From an uncultured Eubacteriales bacterium (lineage in GTDB: Bacteria; Bacillota; Clostridia; Lachnospirales; Lachnospiraceae), in the NCBI GenBank assembly GCA_900319795.1, contig ONPU01000006.1:31120-95119 (forward strand): DNA of 64,000 nucleotides, in the 5' to 3' direction. This document shows, one piece after another, positions 9,130-17,587 of this stretch (its first letter is position 1; every line of letters starts with the position of its first letter). The position numbers and the translations under genes were made by a program. The notes under the pieces were generated by a model. That model was not told where the DNA came from, ran no database searches, and saw only the letters and a list, made by a program, of their open reading frames with translations.

Positions 9130-10218
9130 TTATTTCGCGGCTTTCCTGAAATGCAGCCTGTAGTTGATAAAGAACTCGCTTCCGATGATAAAGAACAGGA
9201 TGATTCCGGTCAGAATATCACCGAAGGACTGGTTCAGACCGTAAATCGATGTGATTTCAGCCGACCCCTGCGAAAGGAACACAAGGAGCAGGGAGGACAG
9301 AACCATTCCGAGAGGGTTGAACTTCGCGAGCCATGCTACCATGACCGCCGTAAAGCCTTTGCCTCCGGCCAGCGTGGTCGTAAGGGTGTGATCCGTTCCC
9401 GAAACGAGAAGGAAGCCGGTCAGTCCGCAGATGGCTCCCGAAATCAGAAGCGTTCTGATGATGACCTTCGAAACTTTGATACCCACATAGCGGGCTGTCG
9501 CTTCGCTCTCACCGACGACAGAGATTTCAAATCCCTGCTTGCTGTAGGTCAGGTAGATGTACATCGCGATTGTCAGGATCGCGACGACCAGAATCGTCAG
9601 AAGGTAGCGGTTTCCGATGATGGGAAGCCATCCTGCCTCGGTGGACTGGTTGATGATGCCGATCTTGCCCGAGCCCTTCGGTACTTCCCAGACGATGATG
9701 AAATAGGCGCACAGCTGCGTCGCCACGTAGTTCATCATCAGGGTGAAGAGCGTTTCATTTGTGTTCCATTTCGCTTTGCAGAGCGCGGGAAGCATCGCCC
9801 AGACCGCACCGGCTGCAAGTGCCGCAAGGACCATGATCAGAATGAGGAGCGGGGCAGGGAGCTTATTTCCCAGAAGAATCATGCACGCGGTCGTAGCCAG
9901 GGCGCCGATGAGGATCTGTCCCTCACCTCCCAGGTTCCAGAACCGCATACGGAAAGCCGGTGTCAGAGCAAGTGAAATGCACAGAAGAACGGCTGTCTCC
10001 TTACCGAGAGTCCAGCGTCTTCTGGCAGTTCCGAAAGCGCCTGCCACCATGGTCTTGTAGAAACCGATCGGATCGATTCCGGTCACGATCACCGTCACAA
10101 CCGCGCAGACGATCAAAGCGATCACAATCGCCAGAAGGCGGATGCCCCATTCCTTCTGCCACGCGAGCTCTTTTCTCTTTGAAAGATGAATCAGAGGTTC
10201 TCTGTGTTTACGGTTCAT
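9130..10218 (-). CDS. ABC transporter permease, BMP/nucleoside family (first permease)
   Basis: Membrane component (362 residues) of the same importer, NupP/YufP type. It has a short cytoplasmic N-terminus rich in Lys/Arg, then about ten membrane segments including the conserved LRFWNLGGEGQILIGA-like stretch (here MRFWNLGGEGQ). The ATG overlaps the stop of the ATPase gene (ATGA at 10215-10218), so translation is probably coupled. Confidence 0.93.
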   Translation of the reverse strand: MNRKHREPLIHLSKRKELAWQKEWGIRLLAIVIALIVCAVVTVIVTGIDPIGFYKTMVAGAFGTARRRWTLGKETAVLLCISLALTPAFRMRFWNLGGEGQILIGALATTACMILLGNKLPAPLLILIMVLAALAAGAVWAMLPALCKAKWNTNETLFTLMMNYVATQLCAYFIIVWEVPKGSGKIGIINQSTEAGWLPIIGNRYLLTILVVAILTIAMYIYLTYSKQGFEISVVGESEATARYVGIKVSKVIIRTLLISGAICGLTGFLLVSGTDHTLTTTLAGGKGFTAVMVAWLAKFNPLGMVLSSLLLVFLSQGSAEITSIYGLNQSFGDILTGIILFFIIGSEFFINYRLHFRKAAK

Positions 10219-11750
10219 TCCTTTTCACCTCCTCCGACTCTGGTCATCAGAAGACCTACTTCGTTCTTGTCCGCGGTTCTTCCGTCCAATATGCCGCTCA
10301 CTTTTCCTCCGCAGAGGACCACAATTTTGTCGCAGAGTTCGAGGAGCACGTCCAGATCCTCCCCGACATAGACCACGGCGACTCCGCGTTTCTTCTGCTG
10401 ATTCAGAAGATCATAGATCGTATAGGAGGAATTGATATCGAGGCCGCGTACGGCGTACGCCGTAAGAAGAACCGAAGGCGCTGAGGCGATCTCGCGTCCG
10501 ACAAGTACCTTCTGAACATTTCCTCCCGAAAGCCTTCTGACCGGGGTCTCGATGCCCGGTGTCAGAACCTCCAGCTCCTCGACAACCTGCTTCGCGAGGT
10601 TTTTCGGGAACAGTCTGTCGGTAAACGCGGATTTTCCTCTTCTGTAGGATCTCAGCATCATATTGCCGGACAGATCCATATTTCCGACAAGTCCCATGCC
10701 GAGGCGGTCTTCCGGAACGAAGGAAAGCGTCACTCCGAGGGCCGCGATCTCTAACGGATCCTTGCCCAGAAGTTCCTTTTTATTTCCGTCATCGTCAATG
10801 AACATTACGGAGCCCGACTCTGTCGGCTGCAGACCGGCAATGGCTTCTAGCAGTTCCTTCTGGCCGCTTCCGGAAATACCTGCGATTCCGAGAATCTCAC
10901 CGGACGAAGCCGTAAATCCGACATTGTCCAGTTTCAGGATGCCGTCCTGATCGCGGACCGTAAGTCCGGAAACCTCGATACGCGGCTTCGGATCCACCGG
11001 ATCCGGGCGGTCGATATTCAGAGAAACCGCGCGTCCGACCATCATATCCGTCATTTCCTGCGCGTTGGTATCCTTTGTCATCAGATCCCCGACGTATTCT
11101 CCGCGGCGAAGAATCGCGACACGGTCGGAAAGGTCCTCGACTTCGTGCATCTTATGGGTGATGATGACGATGGCTTTGCCGTCCTCTCTCATGGTCCGAA
11201 GCACGGCAAAGAGCTTATCTGTCTCCTGCGGAGTCAGAACAGCGGTAGGCTCGTCCAGAATGAGGATATCGGCTCCTCTGTAGAGCACCTTCACGATCTC
11301 TACAGTCTGTTTCTCAGAGACAGACATCTCATAGATCTTCTTGTCCGGATCCACTTCAAAGCCGTAGGCCTTGCAGATATCCCGGATCTTCCCGGCAGCC
11401 TTCACAAGGTCCAGTTTTCCTTCTTCATGAAGGCCGAGCACAATATTTTCGGTGGCCGTCATGACATCCACCAGTTTAAAGTGCTGGTGGATCATTCCGA
11501 TCCCGTAGTCGAAAGCTTCACGCGGAGAACTGATTGTCACCTCTTTGCCATCGATAAAGATCTTTCCTTCATCGGGAAAATAAATTCCCGAGAGCATATT
11601 CATCAACGTGGTCTTACCGCTTCCGTTTTCCCCCAGGATTGCCAGAATCTCGCCCTTATAGATATCGAGATTCACCCGGTAATTCGCGCGAACGCTGCCG
11701 AATATCTTTGTAATGCCGCGCATCTGCACAGCCGGTACTCTTTCAGGCAC
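10215..11750 (-). CDS. ABC transporter ATP-binding protein with two cassettes, nucleoside/sugar type
   Basis: Energy-coupling subunit with two ABC domains. Cassette 1 has an intact Walker A (GENGSGKTT), signature (VSEKQTVEIVK) and Walker B (ILILDEPT). Cassette 2 is degenerate: the Walker A is GISGSGQKE and the Walker B region reads LLTAYAVRGLD, but the signature LSGGNVQK is good. This asymmetry is normal for NupO/RbsA-type proteins. The GTG at 11750 was chosen (511 residues) because GGGAGGAG lies 10 bases upstream; the frame stays open to 11831 but that stretch is promoter sequence. Confidence 0.93.
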   Translation of the reverse strand: MPERVPAVQMRGITKIFGSVRANYRVNLDIYKGEILAILGENGSGKTTLMNMLSGIYFPDEGKIFIDGKEVTISSPREAFDYGIGMIHQHFKLVDVMTATENIVLGLHEEGKLDLVKAAGKIRDICKAYGFEVDPDKKIYEMSVSEKQTVEIVKVLYRGADILILDEPTAVLTPQETDKLFAVLRTMREDGKAIVIITHKMHEVEDLSDRVAILRRGEYVGDLMTKDTNAQEMTDMMVGRAVSLNIDRPDPVDPKPRIEVSGLTVRDQDGILKLDNVGFTASSGEILGIAGISGSGQKELLEAIAGLQPTESGSVMFIDDDGNKKELLGKDPLEIAALGVTLSFVPEDRLGMGLVGNMDLSGNMMLRSYRRGKSAFTDRLFPKNLAKQVVEELEVLTPGIETPVRRLSGGNVQKVLVGREIASAPSVLLTAYAVRGLDINSSYTIYDLLNQQKKRGVAVVYVGEDLDVLLELCDKIVVLCGGKVSGILDGRTADKNEVGLLMTRVGGGEKE

Positions 11751-11798
11751 GCCGTTTTCTCCTCCCTCGTCAAAAGATAGATGAGCCGTAACTAATTT

Positions 11799-11831
11799 AT
11801 TATACCACGAAACAACGAGCCGAGCGAGCAT
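11799..11831 (-). promoter_or_regulatory. Extended -10 promoter of the ABC importer genes
   Basis: Minus-strand TGGTATAAT gives an extended -10 (TATAAT at 11799-11804). The 33-base stretch matches the promoter at 61780-61812 in 24 positions, and every difference is a transition. There is no clear TTGACA; the shared TCGC at the -35 distance and GGCTCGT between may be a recognition element. Confidence 0.65.
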
Positions 11832-11863
11832 TTATGCTCTTATGCTCATTCGGCGACCATGGT

Positions 11864-11891
11864 AAAAGCCCGGGAGTGTTCCCGGGCTTTT
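11864..11891 (-). terminator. Terminator after the BMP lipoprotein gene
   Basis: Perfect 12-bp stem: 11864-11875 pairs with 11880-11891 (AAAAGCCCGGGA), loop of 4. On the minus strand the stem ends in TTTT. It lies between the lipoprotein gene and the ATPase promoter, which would let the binding protein be made in excess. Confidence 0.75.
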
Positions 11892-11913
11892 GAATGACTG
11901 CGTCATACTGCCA

Positions 11914-13317
11914 TCAATATTTCTCATCCAGAAGCTCGATGCCGTCGATACGAAGATCGAAATACGGAGCGCTTCTGTATTCGGATTCATGGAAGTAACC
12001 GTCAGAGATGACTTCCGTATCCGGTGTGTAGTTCTCGTCGGTATCGACGTCAGCCTGATAGCTGTCCAGAGTCTTGCCGTCAACCGTGAAAGCGGAAGTA
12101 TCGAAGACATGGATGGAGCCGTCTTCAAGGCCGGCCTTCACTTCTTCAAGCTTCTCGTTTGTGCCTTCGGCAATGGCGTTCTCGTTGGTCTCTGTCAGGA
12201 CGACGGATTCCGTAGCGATGGTGCCTGTCCAGTCTGTGTCAATCGCTTCGCCGTTAGCAGCTGCTGTGATTGCGTAGACATAGTACGGTGTCCAGTCGAT
12301 TCTGGAGGATACCAGATAGGTGTTCGGGCATGCGGAAATGGTGGAGCCGTTGTAGGATACGTCCGGAACATTGGCTGTTTCGCAGGCTGTCGGAGCACCC
12401 ATGGAGTCCGCGTGCTGGCTCATGAGGACGCAGCCGGCATTGATCAGATTTGTAGCGCCTTCCTTTTCAGCTGTTTCATCATACCAGGAACCTGTGAATG
12501 TAACTTTCATGGTCGCGCTCGGGCAGATGGAACGTGCGCCGAGGAAGAAGGATGTATAACCGGAAATAACTTCCGCGTAAGTGTAAGCGCCGACATAACC
12601 GATCTGAGCCTGATCTTCCGTGATTTCGCCCTTTTCGATCATCTCGTTCAGCTTCATACCGGCAACAACACCTGCCAGATAACGGCCTTCATAGATCGAT
12701 GCGAACGCGTTGTGATAGTTCGGCAGATTTTCGGTATGAGCCTTTGTACCTGTGGAGTGGCAGAACTGAACATCCGGGAATTCCTTGGCGGCCTGGATCA
12801 TGAAGTCTTCATGGCCGAAGGAGTCCGCGAAGATGATTCCGCATCCCGCGTCAACAAGGTCAGCGGCTGTGTCGTAGCATTCCTGTCCTTCCGGAACGTT
12901 CGTACGAAGAATATACTCGATGCCGAGCTGTTCGCAGGCTGCCTTTGCGGCATTGATGAAGTTCAGGTCATAGGTGGAGTTTTCATCGTGAAGCGTGATG
13001 AAACCGGCCTTGATGTTAAGTTTTTCTCCGGAAGCGGCATCCGCTGCTTCCTCTGCAGGTTCTTCAGCTGCTTCGGCAGCTTCTTCCGTAGCTGCTTCAG
13101 CTGTTTCTTCAGTGGCTTCAGCTGTTTCTTCAACAGCCTCTGCTGTCTCTTCAGCGGCTTCAGCTGTCTCTTCAGCAGCTCCTTCGCCGGCATCTTCGGC
13201 AGCTTCAACAGTCGCCTCGGCAGCCTCAGCGGCAGGTTCTTTAGCGGCGCCGCCGCATCCTGCGAGAAGTCCGACGCAAAGTACCGCAGAAAGCAGAACA
13301 CTCAATTTCTTTCTCAT
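11914..13317 (-). CDS. BMP family ABC transporter substrate-binding lipoprotein
   Basis: Surface lipoprotein that binds the substrate of the importer encoded downstream, most likely nucleosides (PnrA/BmpA/Med family). The signal peptide ends in LLAGC (Cys21). Residues about 24-105 are a low-complexity Ala/Glu(/Thr) linker, probably a flexible tether. The BMP domain follows with KAGFITLHDE, ADSFGHED and IGYVGAYTYAEVISGY. Start ATG at 13317 behind AAAGGAGGAG; an upstream in-frame ATG at 13362 would disrupt the signal peptide. It has its own promoter and terminator. Confidence 0.94.
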   Translation of the reverse strand: MRKKLSVLLSAVLCVGLLAGCGGAAKEPAAEAAEATVEAAEDAGEGAAEETAEAAEETAEAVEETAEATEETAEAATEEAAEAAEEPAEEAADAASGEKLNIKAGFITLHDENSTYDLNFINAAKAACEQLGIEYILRTNVPEGQECYDTAADLVDAGCGIIFADSFGHEDFMIQAAKEFPDVQFCHSTGTKAHTENLPNYHNAFASIYEGRYLAGVVAGMKLNEMIEKGEITEDQAQIGYVGAYTYAEVISGYTSFFLGARSICPSATMKVTFTGSWYDETAEKEGATNLINAGCVLMSQHADSMGAPTACETANVPDVSYNGSTISACPNTYLVSSRIDWTPYYVYAITAAANGEAIDTDWTGTIATESVVLTETNENAIAEGTNEKLEEVKAGLEDGSIHVFDTSAFTVDGKTLDSYQADVDTDENYTPDTEVISDGYFHESEYRSAPYFDLRIDGIELLDEKY

Positions 13318-13361
13318 TTTCTCCTCCTTTGTAAAAAACAAGCAGATTGATAGTTCTTCCA

Positions 13362-13405
13362 AAACGGGATTTTTTCCACAAAATAAATGAAATCAGATCC
13401 CGTTT
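13362..13405 (-). promoter_or_regulatory. Leader hairpin in the BMP lipoprotein mRNA
   Basis: AAACGGGAT (13362-13370) is complementary to ATCCCGTTT (13397-13405), forming a 9-bp stem with a 26-base AT-rich loop, about 45 bases upstream of the start codon. It does not match a purine riboswitch and has no following T-run on the minus strand. Role unknown. Confidence 0.4.
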
Positions 13406-13419
13406 CATCTGACACTTCC

Positions 13420-13448
13420 ATGTTAAATGAACGAAGATCTGATGTCAA
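13420..13448 (-). promoter_or_regulatory. sigma-A promoter of the BMP lipoprotein gene
   Basis: Minus-strand TTGACA (13443-13448), spacer of 17, TAACAT (13420-13425). It lies 50 bases after the response regulator stop codon and separates the importer from that gene. Confidence 0.75.
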
Positions 13449-13496
13449 TTTGCTTATTTCCGAAAATACCCGCTTAAATGGATTTTTTTAGGAGCA

Positions 13497-14186
13497 TTAT
13501 GCACTGAAATAATATCCCACACCCCACTTGGTGTGAACGTACTTGGGTTCGCTGGGATTTTCCTCAATTTTCTCACGAAGCCGGCGGATATGAACGTCCA
13601 CGGTCCGAACATCTCCCGGATACTCATAGCCCCAGACAATATTGAGCAGGTTCTCGCGGCTGTATACCTTATTCGGATTGAACGCGAGCAGTTCGAGCAC
13701 GTCAAATTCCTTCGCCGTCAGGTTGATCTCACGGCCGTCGATAAAGACACGCCTGCTTTCGGAATCCAGCTTGAGGCCTCCGGCTTCCATCGTCTTCGGG
13801 CGTTCCTTTTCCCTGTCCCCGTGTCCCGATCTGCGGATGATCGCCTTAATTCTGGCCTTTACTTCCAGAATATTAAACGGCTTTGTGATATAGTCATCAG
13901 CCCCGTATTCGAGTCCCATGATCTTGTCCATATCCTCGCCTTTGGCCGTCAGCATGATGATCGGAACATTGGAAAAATCCCGGATCTGCTGGCAGACCTC
14001 AAGTCCGGTAATCTTCGGAAGCATCAGGTCCAGAAGAATCAGGTCATATTCCGTCTCCTTGGCAAGCTCGAGCGCCTCTTCCCCGTCATAAGCACAGGTG
14101 ACCTCATAGCCGTCCTGCTCCAGTGAAAAACGGATTCCCTTTACAATGAGTTTTTCATCGTCTACTACCAGAATCTTCCTTGCCAT
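13497..14186 (-). CDS. OmpR/PhoB family response regulator
   Basis: DNA-binding response regulator of 229 residues. The receiver domain (1-115) has the acidic pair VVDDE, phospho-acceptor Asp53 in LLDLMLP, Thr in MLTAK and Lys in YITKPF. The winged helix (about 130-227) ends in VHTKWGVGYYF, as in WalR/PhoB-type proteins. ATG at 14186 is behind GGGAG. No kinase is adjacent; the HAMP kinase at 6083 is the probable partner. It is 30 bases downstream of comEA. Confidence 0.94.
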   Translation of the reverse strand: MARKILVVDDEKLIVKGIRFSLEQDGYEVTCAYDGEEALELAKETEYDLILLDLMLPKITGLEVCQQIRDFSNVPIIMLTAKGEDMDKIMGLEYGADDYITKPFNILEVKARIKAIIRRSGHGDREKERPKTMEAGGLKLDSESRRVFIDGREINLTAKEFDVLELLAFNPNKVYSRENLLNIVWGYEYPGDVRTVDVHIRRLREKIEENPSEPKYVHTKWGVGYYFSA

Positions 14187-14224
14187 CTTCAACTCCCTGC
14201 CCTTTTCATGTGAGGGCCCACGAT

Positions 14225-14833
14225 CTAAACTGTAATCTGATTTTCGATCTTTCCGAACAGCGCGTTCTTGATCCCGCTGATTTTCATCAGATCCTCAACC
14301 GCTTCAAACGGACCGTTCTGTTCCCTGAATGTGATAATATCCTTCGCGCGTGATTCCCCGATCCCGGGCAGCGTCATCAGTTCGTCCGCCGTAGCGGTAT
14401 TGATATTGATTTTTCCCTTATTCCCGTCCGCGATCGCCGCGGATCCGGTGCTGTCCCCGACCGCGTATACGGTCAGCTGCTGTCCGTCCTTCAGAACCTC
14501 CGCCTGGTTGAGCGCGTAAGGATCCGCTTCTTCCGTCATCCCTCCGGCCATCTCGATCGCTTCATAGGCTCTTGCGCCTTCATGAAGCTCGTAGACTCCG
14601 CTTTTTTCGACCGCTCCGCAGACATAGACACAGATCGTTGCCGCCGTGTCCTCCTCCGCGTCGTCATTTACGGGATCTGCCGGCCCGGCATCTTCCGTGT
14701 CGTCAGCATTTTCATCGCTGAAGGAAGCGATTTTCTCATATACCGACGCGCCGCACCCGGTAAAAACCAGACATAAAAGGAACAGCAAAACCATGGCAGT
14801 GTATGCCATGGAATGATTTTTCAAATGATTCAT
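14225..14833 (-). CDS. comEA: ComEA-like helix-hairpin-helix DNA-binding protein
   Basis: DNA receptor of the competence uptake system, which hands DNA to the ComEC channel. The protein (202 residues) has an N-terminal membrane segment ending in VFTGC, which may also be a lipobox, then an acidic linker, an SLBB domain (about 70-125, CVYVCGAVEKSGVY) and a C-terminal double helix-hairpin-helix (ININTATADELMTLPGIG). The ATG at 14833 follows GGAGGTG by 6 bases; an ATG at 14848 is less well placed. comEC is in the same window but 12 kb away rather than adjacent. Confidence 0.92.
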   Translation of the reverse strand: MNHLKNHSMAYTAMVLLFLLCLVFTGCGASVYEKIASFSDENADDTEDAGPADPVNDDAEEDTAATICVYVCGAVEKSGVYELHEGARAYEAIEMAGGMTEEADPYALNQAEVLKDGQQLTVYAVGDSTGSAAIADGNKGKININTATADELMTLPGIGESRAKDIITFREQNGPFEAVEDLMKISGIKNALFGKIENQITV

Positions 14834-14930
14834 AACCGGCACCTCCATTGCTCGTAATCAGGGCAGACTATCCCTGCCGCAAATGGCTGTGCCGCTTTTA
14901 TTTTAACGAATCAGCTTCAGAAACTCAAGA

Positions 14931-16136
14931 TCAATTGCCAACTTCTCCGAAACAATCATTGAGGATCATTGAGGCCGTACGGATCTCCTCGTCCGTGATC
15001 ACAAGCGGAGGCAGAAGCCTGATGACGTTGTGGCCGGCCGTAATGATCAGGAGGCCTTTTTCCAATGCTCTTTTGGCGATGGATGCCGCGGATACCTCCG
15101 GATCCAGCTCGAGACCCCGCATGAGGCCGAGCCCTCTCTGGGCCTTGATGAAGCTGTACTTTTCCGTAAGCGCATCCAGTTCTTTCTCAAGCAGAGCTCC
15201 GGCTCTCTGCGCGCCGGCTGCGATTCCGTGCTTTTCGAAAAGATCGAAAACAGCGCTGACCGCTGCCGTCGCAAGCGGATTTCCGCCGTAGGTGCTGCCG
15301 TGATCGCCGGCTACCAAAGAAGCGTCAGCAAGCTTGTCGCCAAGAACGAACGCTCCGACCGGAACGCCGCACCCGAGCGCCTTGGCCGCCGTCAGGATAT
15401 CCGGCTTCACGCCGTACTGTTCATAGGCCCACATCGTTCCGCAGCGTCCCATGCCGCACTGAATCTCGTCCAGAATGAGCACGATATCCCGTTCGTCGCA
15501 GATCTGACGGATCTCTTTCAGAAACGCCTCATCTGCCGGGAAGATCCCGCCCTCGCCCTGTACGGTCTCAAGCAGAATCGCGGCTGTGCGCTTCGACAAA
15601 AGAGCTTTCACACTGTCGATGTTGTTATATTCGGCAAATACGACCCCGCCCATCAGAGGCATGAAGTCTTCCTGATAGTGCTTATTTCCTGTTACGGAAA
15701 GAGCGCCTACCGTTCTTCCGTGGAAGGACTCGCGCATGGAAATTATTTCCACGGCTTCCGGCCCTTTCTTTCCTCTCGCGTACTTTCTGGCTGCCTTGAC
15801 CGCTCCTTCAATCGCCTCCGTCCCGCTGTTCGTGAAAAAGACTTTTTTCAGTCCCGAACTTAGGGCCAGCTTCTTCGCCGCCTCTGCCAGCGGTTCGTGA
15901 TAGTACAGGTTTGACGTATGCGTCAGCTTCCGGATCTGAGCGATCAGCGCCTCGTCATATCCGGGGAAATGATACCCCAGCGCCAGTACGCCGATTCCGG
16001 ACATAAAGTCCAGGTATGTATTGCCGTCCGCATCCTTGACAAATACCCCGTCTCCCTCCGAAAGAGCGATCGGGAACCGGTTATAGGTATGCAGGACATA
16101 TTCTTCACTTAAATTCGATATTTCTTTCTGATTCAC
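14931..16136 (-). CDS. argD: Acetylornithine aminotransferase
   Basis: PLP-dependent transaminase converting N-acetylglutamate semialdehyde to N-acetylornithine in arginine synthesis. The 401-residue protein has the class III signature: LILDEIQCGMGRCG with the cofactor-binding Asp, followed by the PLP lysine in TAAKALG, and TNSGTEAIEGAVKAAR. The start is a GTG at 16136 with a weak GGCGG ribosome site. It follows argB by 69 bases. Confidence 0.95.
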   Translation of the reverse strand: MNQKEISNLSEEYVLHTYNRFPIALSEGDGVFVKDADGNTYLDFMSGIGVLALGYHFPGYDEALIAQIRKLTHTSNLYYHEPLAEAAKKLALSSGLKKVFFTNSGTEAIEGAVKAARKYARGKKGPEAVEIISMRESFHGRTVGALSVTGNKHYQEDFMPLMGGVVFAEYNNIDSVKALLSKRTAAILLETVQGEGGIFPADEAFLKEIRQICDERDIVLILDEIQCGMGRCGTMWAYEQYGVKPDILTAAKALGCGVPVGAFVLGDKLADASLVAGDHGSTYGGNPLATAAVSAVFDLFEKHGIAAGAQRAGALLEKELDALTEKYSFIKAQRGLGLMRGLELDPEVSAASIAKRALEKGLLIITAGHNVIRLLPPLVITDEEIRTASMILNDCFGEVGN

Positions 16137-16205
16137 GGCCGGGCCGCCTTTCCGCCGCGTAAAACCGATCGCGGCTTATTTCCATAAATCAACTTCGGAC
16201 AGTCA

Positions 16206-17105
16206 TTATCCATGATAATAGCGCTTCACGTGATCCCCGACAATCGCGGTACCGATTCCCTTGTCGGTAAAGATCTCAAGCAGCATGCAGTGCATGATTC
16301 TTCCGTCCAGAATATGCACCCTGCTCGTTCCGTTCTCGATCGCGGCGATGCAGTTCTGCAGTTTCGGGAGCATGCCTCCTCCCGCGTTTCCTTCTGCGAT
16401 AAAGCGTCTGGCTTCCGAAACACTGAGTTCCGAAATCAGCGTAGAAGGATCCAGCGGGTTGCGGTATACGCCCTCAATATCGCTTAGGAAGACCAGCTTC
16501 TCCGCGCCTTCGCCGGCAGCAATCGCGCAGGCGGCGTCATCGGCGTTGATGTTGTAGGAGTGATAGTCCTCCTCTCCCATGCCGATCGGGCAGATCACGG
16601 GAACGAAATCCTGATCGATCAGCGTGTCGATGAGGCCGACGTCCACTTTGGTCACCTCTCCGACATAACCCAGGTCCTTCCCGGAATCCAGCATTTTCTT
16701 CCTGACCAGCATCGTGGCGCCGTCCTTGCCGGAGATTCCGCAGGCCTTCACGCCGTTTTCCTCCATATACTGAACCAGGCCCTTATTGACACGGTTCAGA
16801 ACCATTTCGGCGATCTCCATGGTCTTTTCGTCGGTCACGCGAAGGCCGTTGATAAACTCAGGCGTTCCGCCCGAAAGCTTGACCCACTTGCTGATTTCCT
16901 TGCCGCCCCCGTGTACGATGATCGGTTTCATGCCGACCAGCTTGAGCAGCGCCACGTCCTGGATCACGCTCTTTTTCAGGGCGGAGTCCTTCATGGCGGA
17001 ACCGCCGTATTTGACGACGATTTTTTTGCCGGTGAATTCGCGGATGTAGGGCAGGGCCTCGATGAGGACGTCTGCTTTATGGATCCACATGTCCATATTT
17101 TCCAT
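16206..17105 (-). CDS. argB: Acetylglutamate kinase
   Basis: Phosphorylates N-acetylglutamate, the usual control point of cyclic arginine synthesis. The 299-residue protein has VVKYGGSAM (phosphate binding), VHGGGKEIS, and [12 protein letters not shown] typical of the amino-acid kinase fold. The long N-terminal helix ([18 protein letters not shown]) is characteristic of arginine-sensitive, hexameric enzymes, so feedback inhibition is likely. ATG at 17105 follows GAGGAA. Upstream is a 480-bp gap with a structured element. Confidence 0.96.
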   Translation of the reverse strand: MENMDMWIHKADVLIEALPYIREFTGKKIVVKYGGSAMKDSALKKSVIQDVALLKLVGMKPIIVHGGGKEISKWVKLSGGTPEFINGLRVTDEKTMEIAEMVLNRVNKGLVQYMEENGVKACGISGKDGATMLVRKKMLDSGKDLGYVGEVTKVDVGLIDTLIDQDFVPVICPIGMGEEDYHSYNINADDAACAIAAGEGAEKLVFLSDIEGVYRNPLDPSTLISELSVSEARRFIAEGNAGGGMLPKLQNCIAAIENGTSRVHILDGRIMHCMLLEIFTDKGIGTAIVGDHVKRYYHG

Positions 17106-17146
17106 ATCTCAATTCCTCGATTGGTATTTATGGTGTTTCTGGCGTT

Positions 17147-17236
17147 TCTCGATCATGATACTTGTAACGCTCTTTCGGAAGACCAGACCTGCCATGGATA
17201 ATTCTGATTCTCGATTATGATGCTTATTACGTTCTT
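17147..17236. repeat. Imperfect direct repeat upstream of argB
   Basis: Two 28-base copies, 17147-17174 and 17209-17236, share TCTCGAT, ATGAT and ACG with five differences and are 62 bases apart. They occupy the stretch between argB and the inverted-repeat element. Function unknown. Confidence 0.5.
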
Positions 17237-17253
17237 CTGAGTTTCCAGCTGAA

Positions 17254-17526
17254 GATAATAGTATAAATAATTCAGACATCTGCACAAGTGATTAGTACTT
17301 CTTAGCTCGTCAGAAATTGTGTTGTTCGAAAAAATCACACTGTCTGAGCGCAGCGAGTTTGCGATTTTTTCGAACGGTTTTAGCAATTTCTGAGGAGGTT
17401 AGAAGTTCTTCTCTGCCCCCGATCTCTGATCGGGGGAGCCCCTCGCGGCTTTGAGCGAGTTCAGAGAAATCCTGAAAGGATTTCTTCCACGGCGCGGAAG
17501 CCGTCTGAATTATTTATACTATTATC
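17254..17526. mobile_element. MITE-like element with perfect 24-bp terminal inverted repeats
   Basis: Positions 17254-17277 and 17503-17526 are exact reverse complements. Inside are nested stems: 17311-17319 with 17384-17392, 17324-17336 with 17363-17375 (GTTCGAAAAAATC), 17416-17424 with 17428-17436 (CCCCCGATC), and 17465-17472 with 17478-17485. There is no credible coding sequence. Size, ends and fold suit a non-autonomous mobile element or a structured RNA. It interrupts the argJ-argB interval. Confidence 0.65.
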
Positions 17527-17540
17527 TCAGCGTCAAGTCT

Positions 17541-17579
17541 CAGCTTCAGTCCTCAGCTTCAGTCCTCAGCTTCAGTCCT
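17541..17579. repeat. Three tandem 13-bp repeats
   Basis: CAGCTTCAGTCCT is repeated exactly three times, with partial copies on both sides, directly after the argJ stop codon. Probably a slippage product. Confidence 0.85.
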
Positions 17580-17587
17580 CAGCGCCA

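Noticed and set aside
11751-11831. N-terminal extension of the ABC ATPase (27 extra codons)
   Set aside because: The stretch contains the extended -10 promoter and the ribosome site; the GTG at 11750 is the better start.
13318-13496. Purine riboswitch upstream of the nucleoside-type lipoprotein gene
   Set aside because: Only a promoter and a simple hairpin are visible; the conserved three-way-junction sequences are missing.
17153-17386. 77-codon minus-strand ORF upstream of argB
   Set aside because: It lies mostly within the inverted-repeat element, has no ribosome site and no recognisable family.
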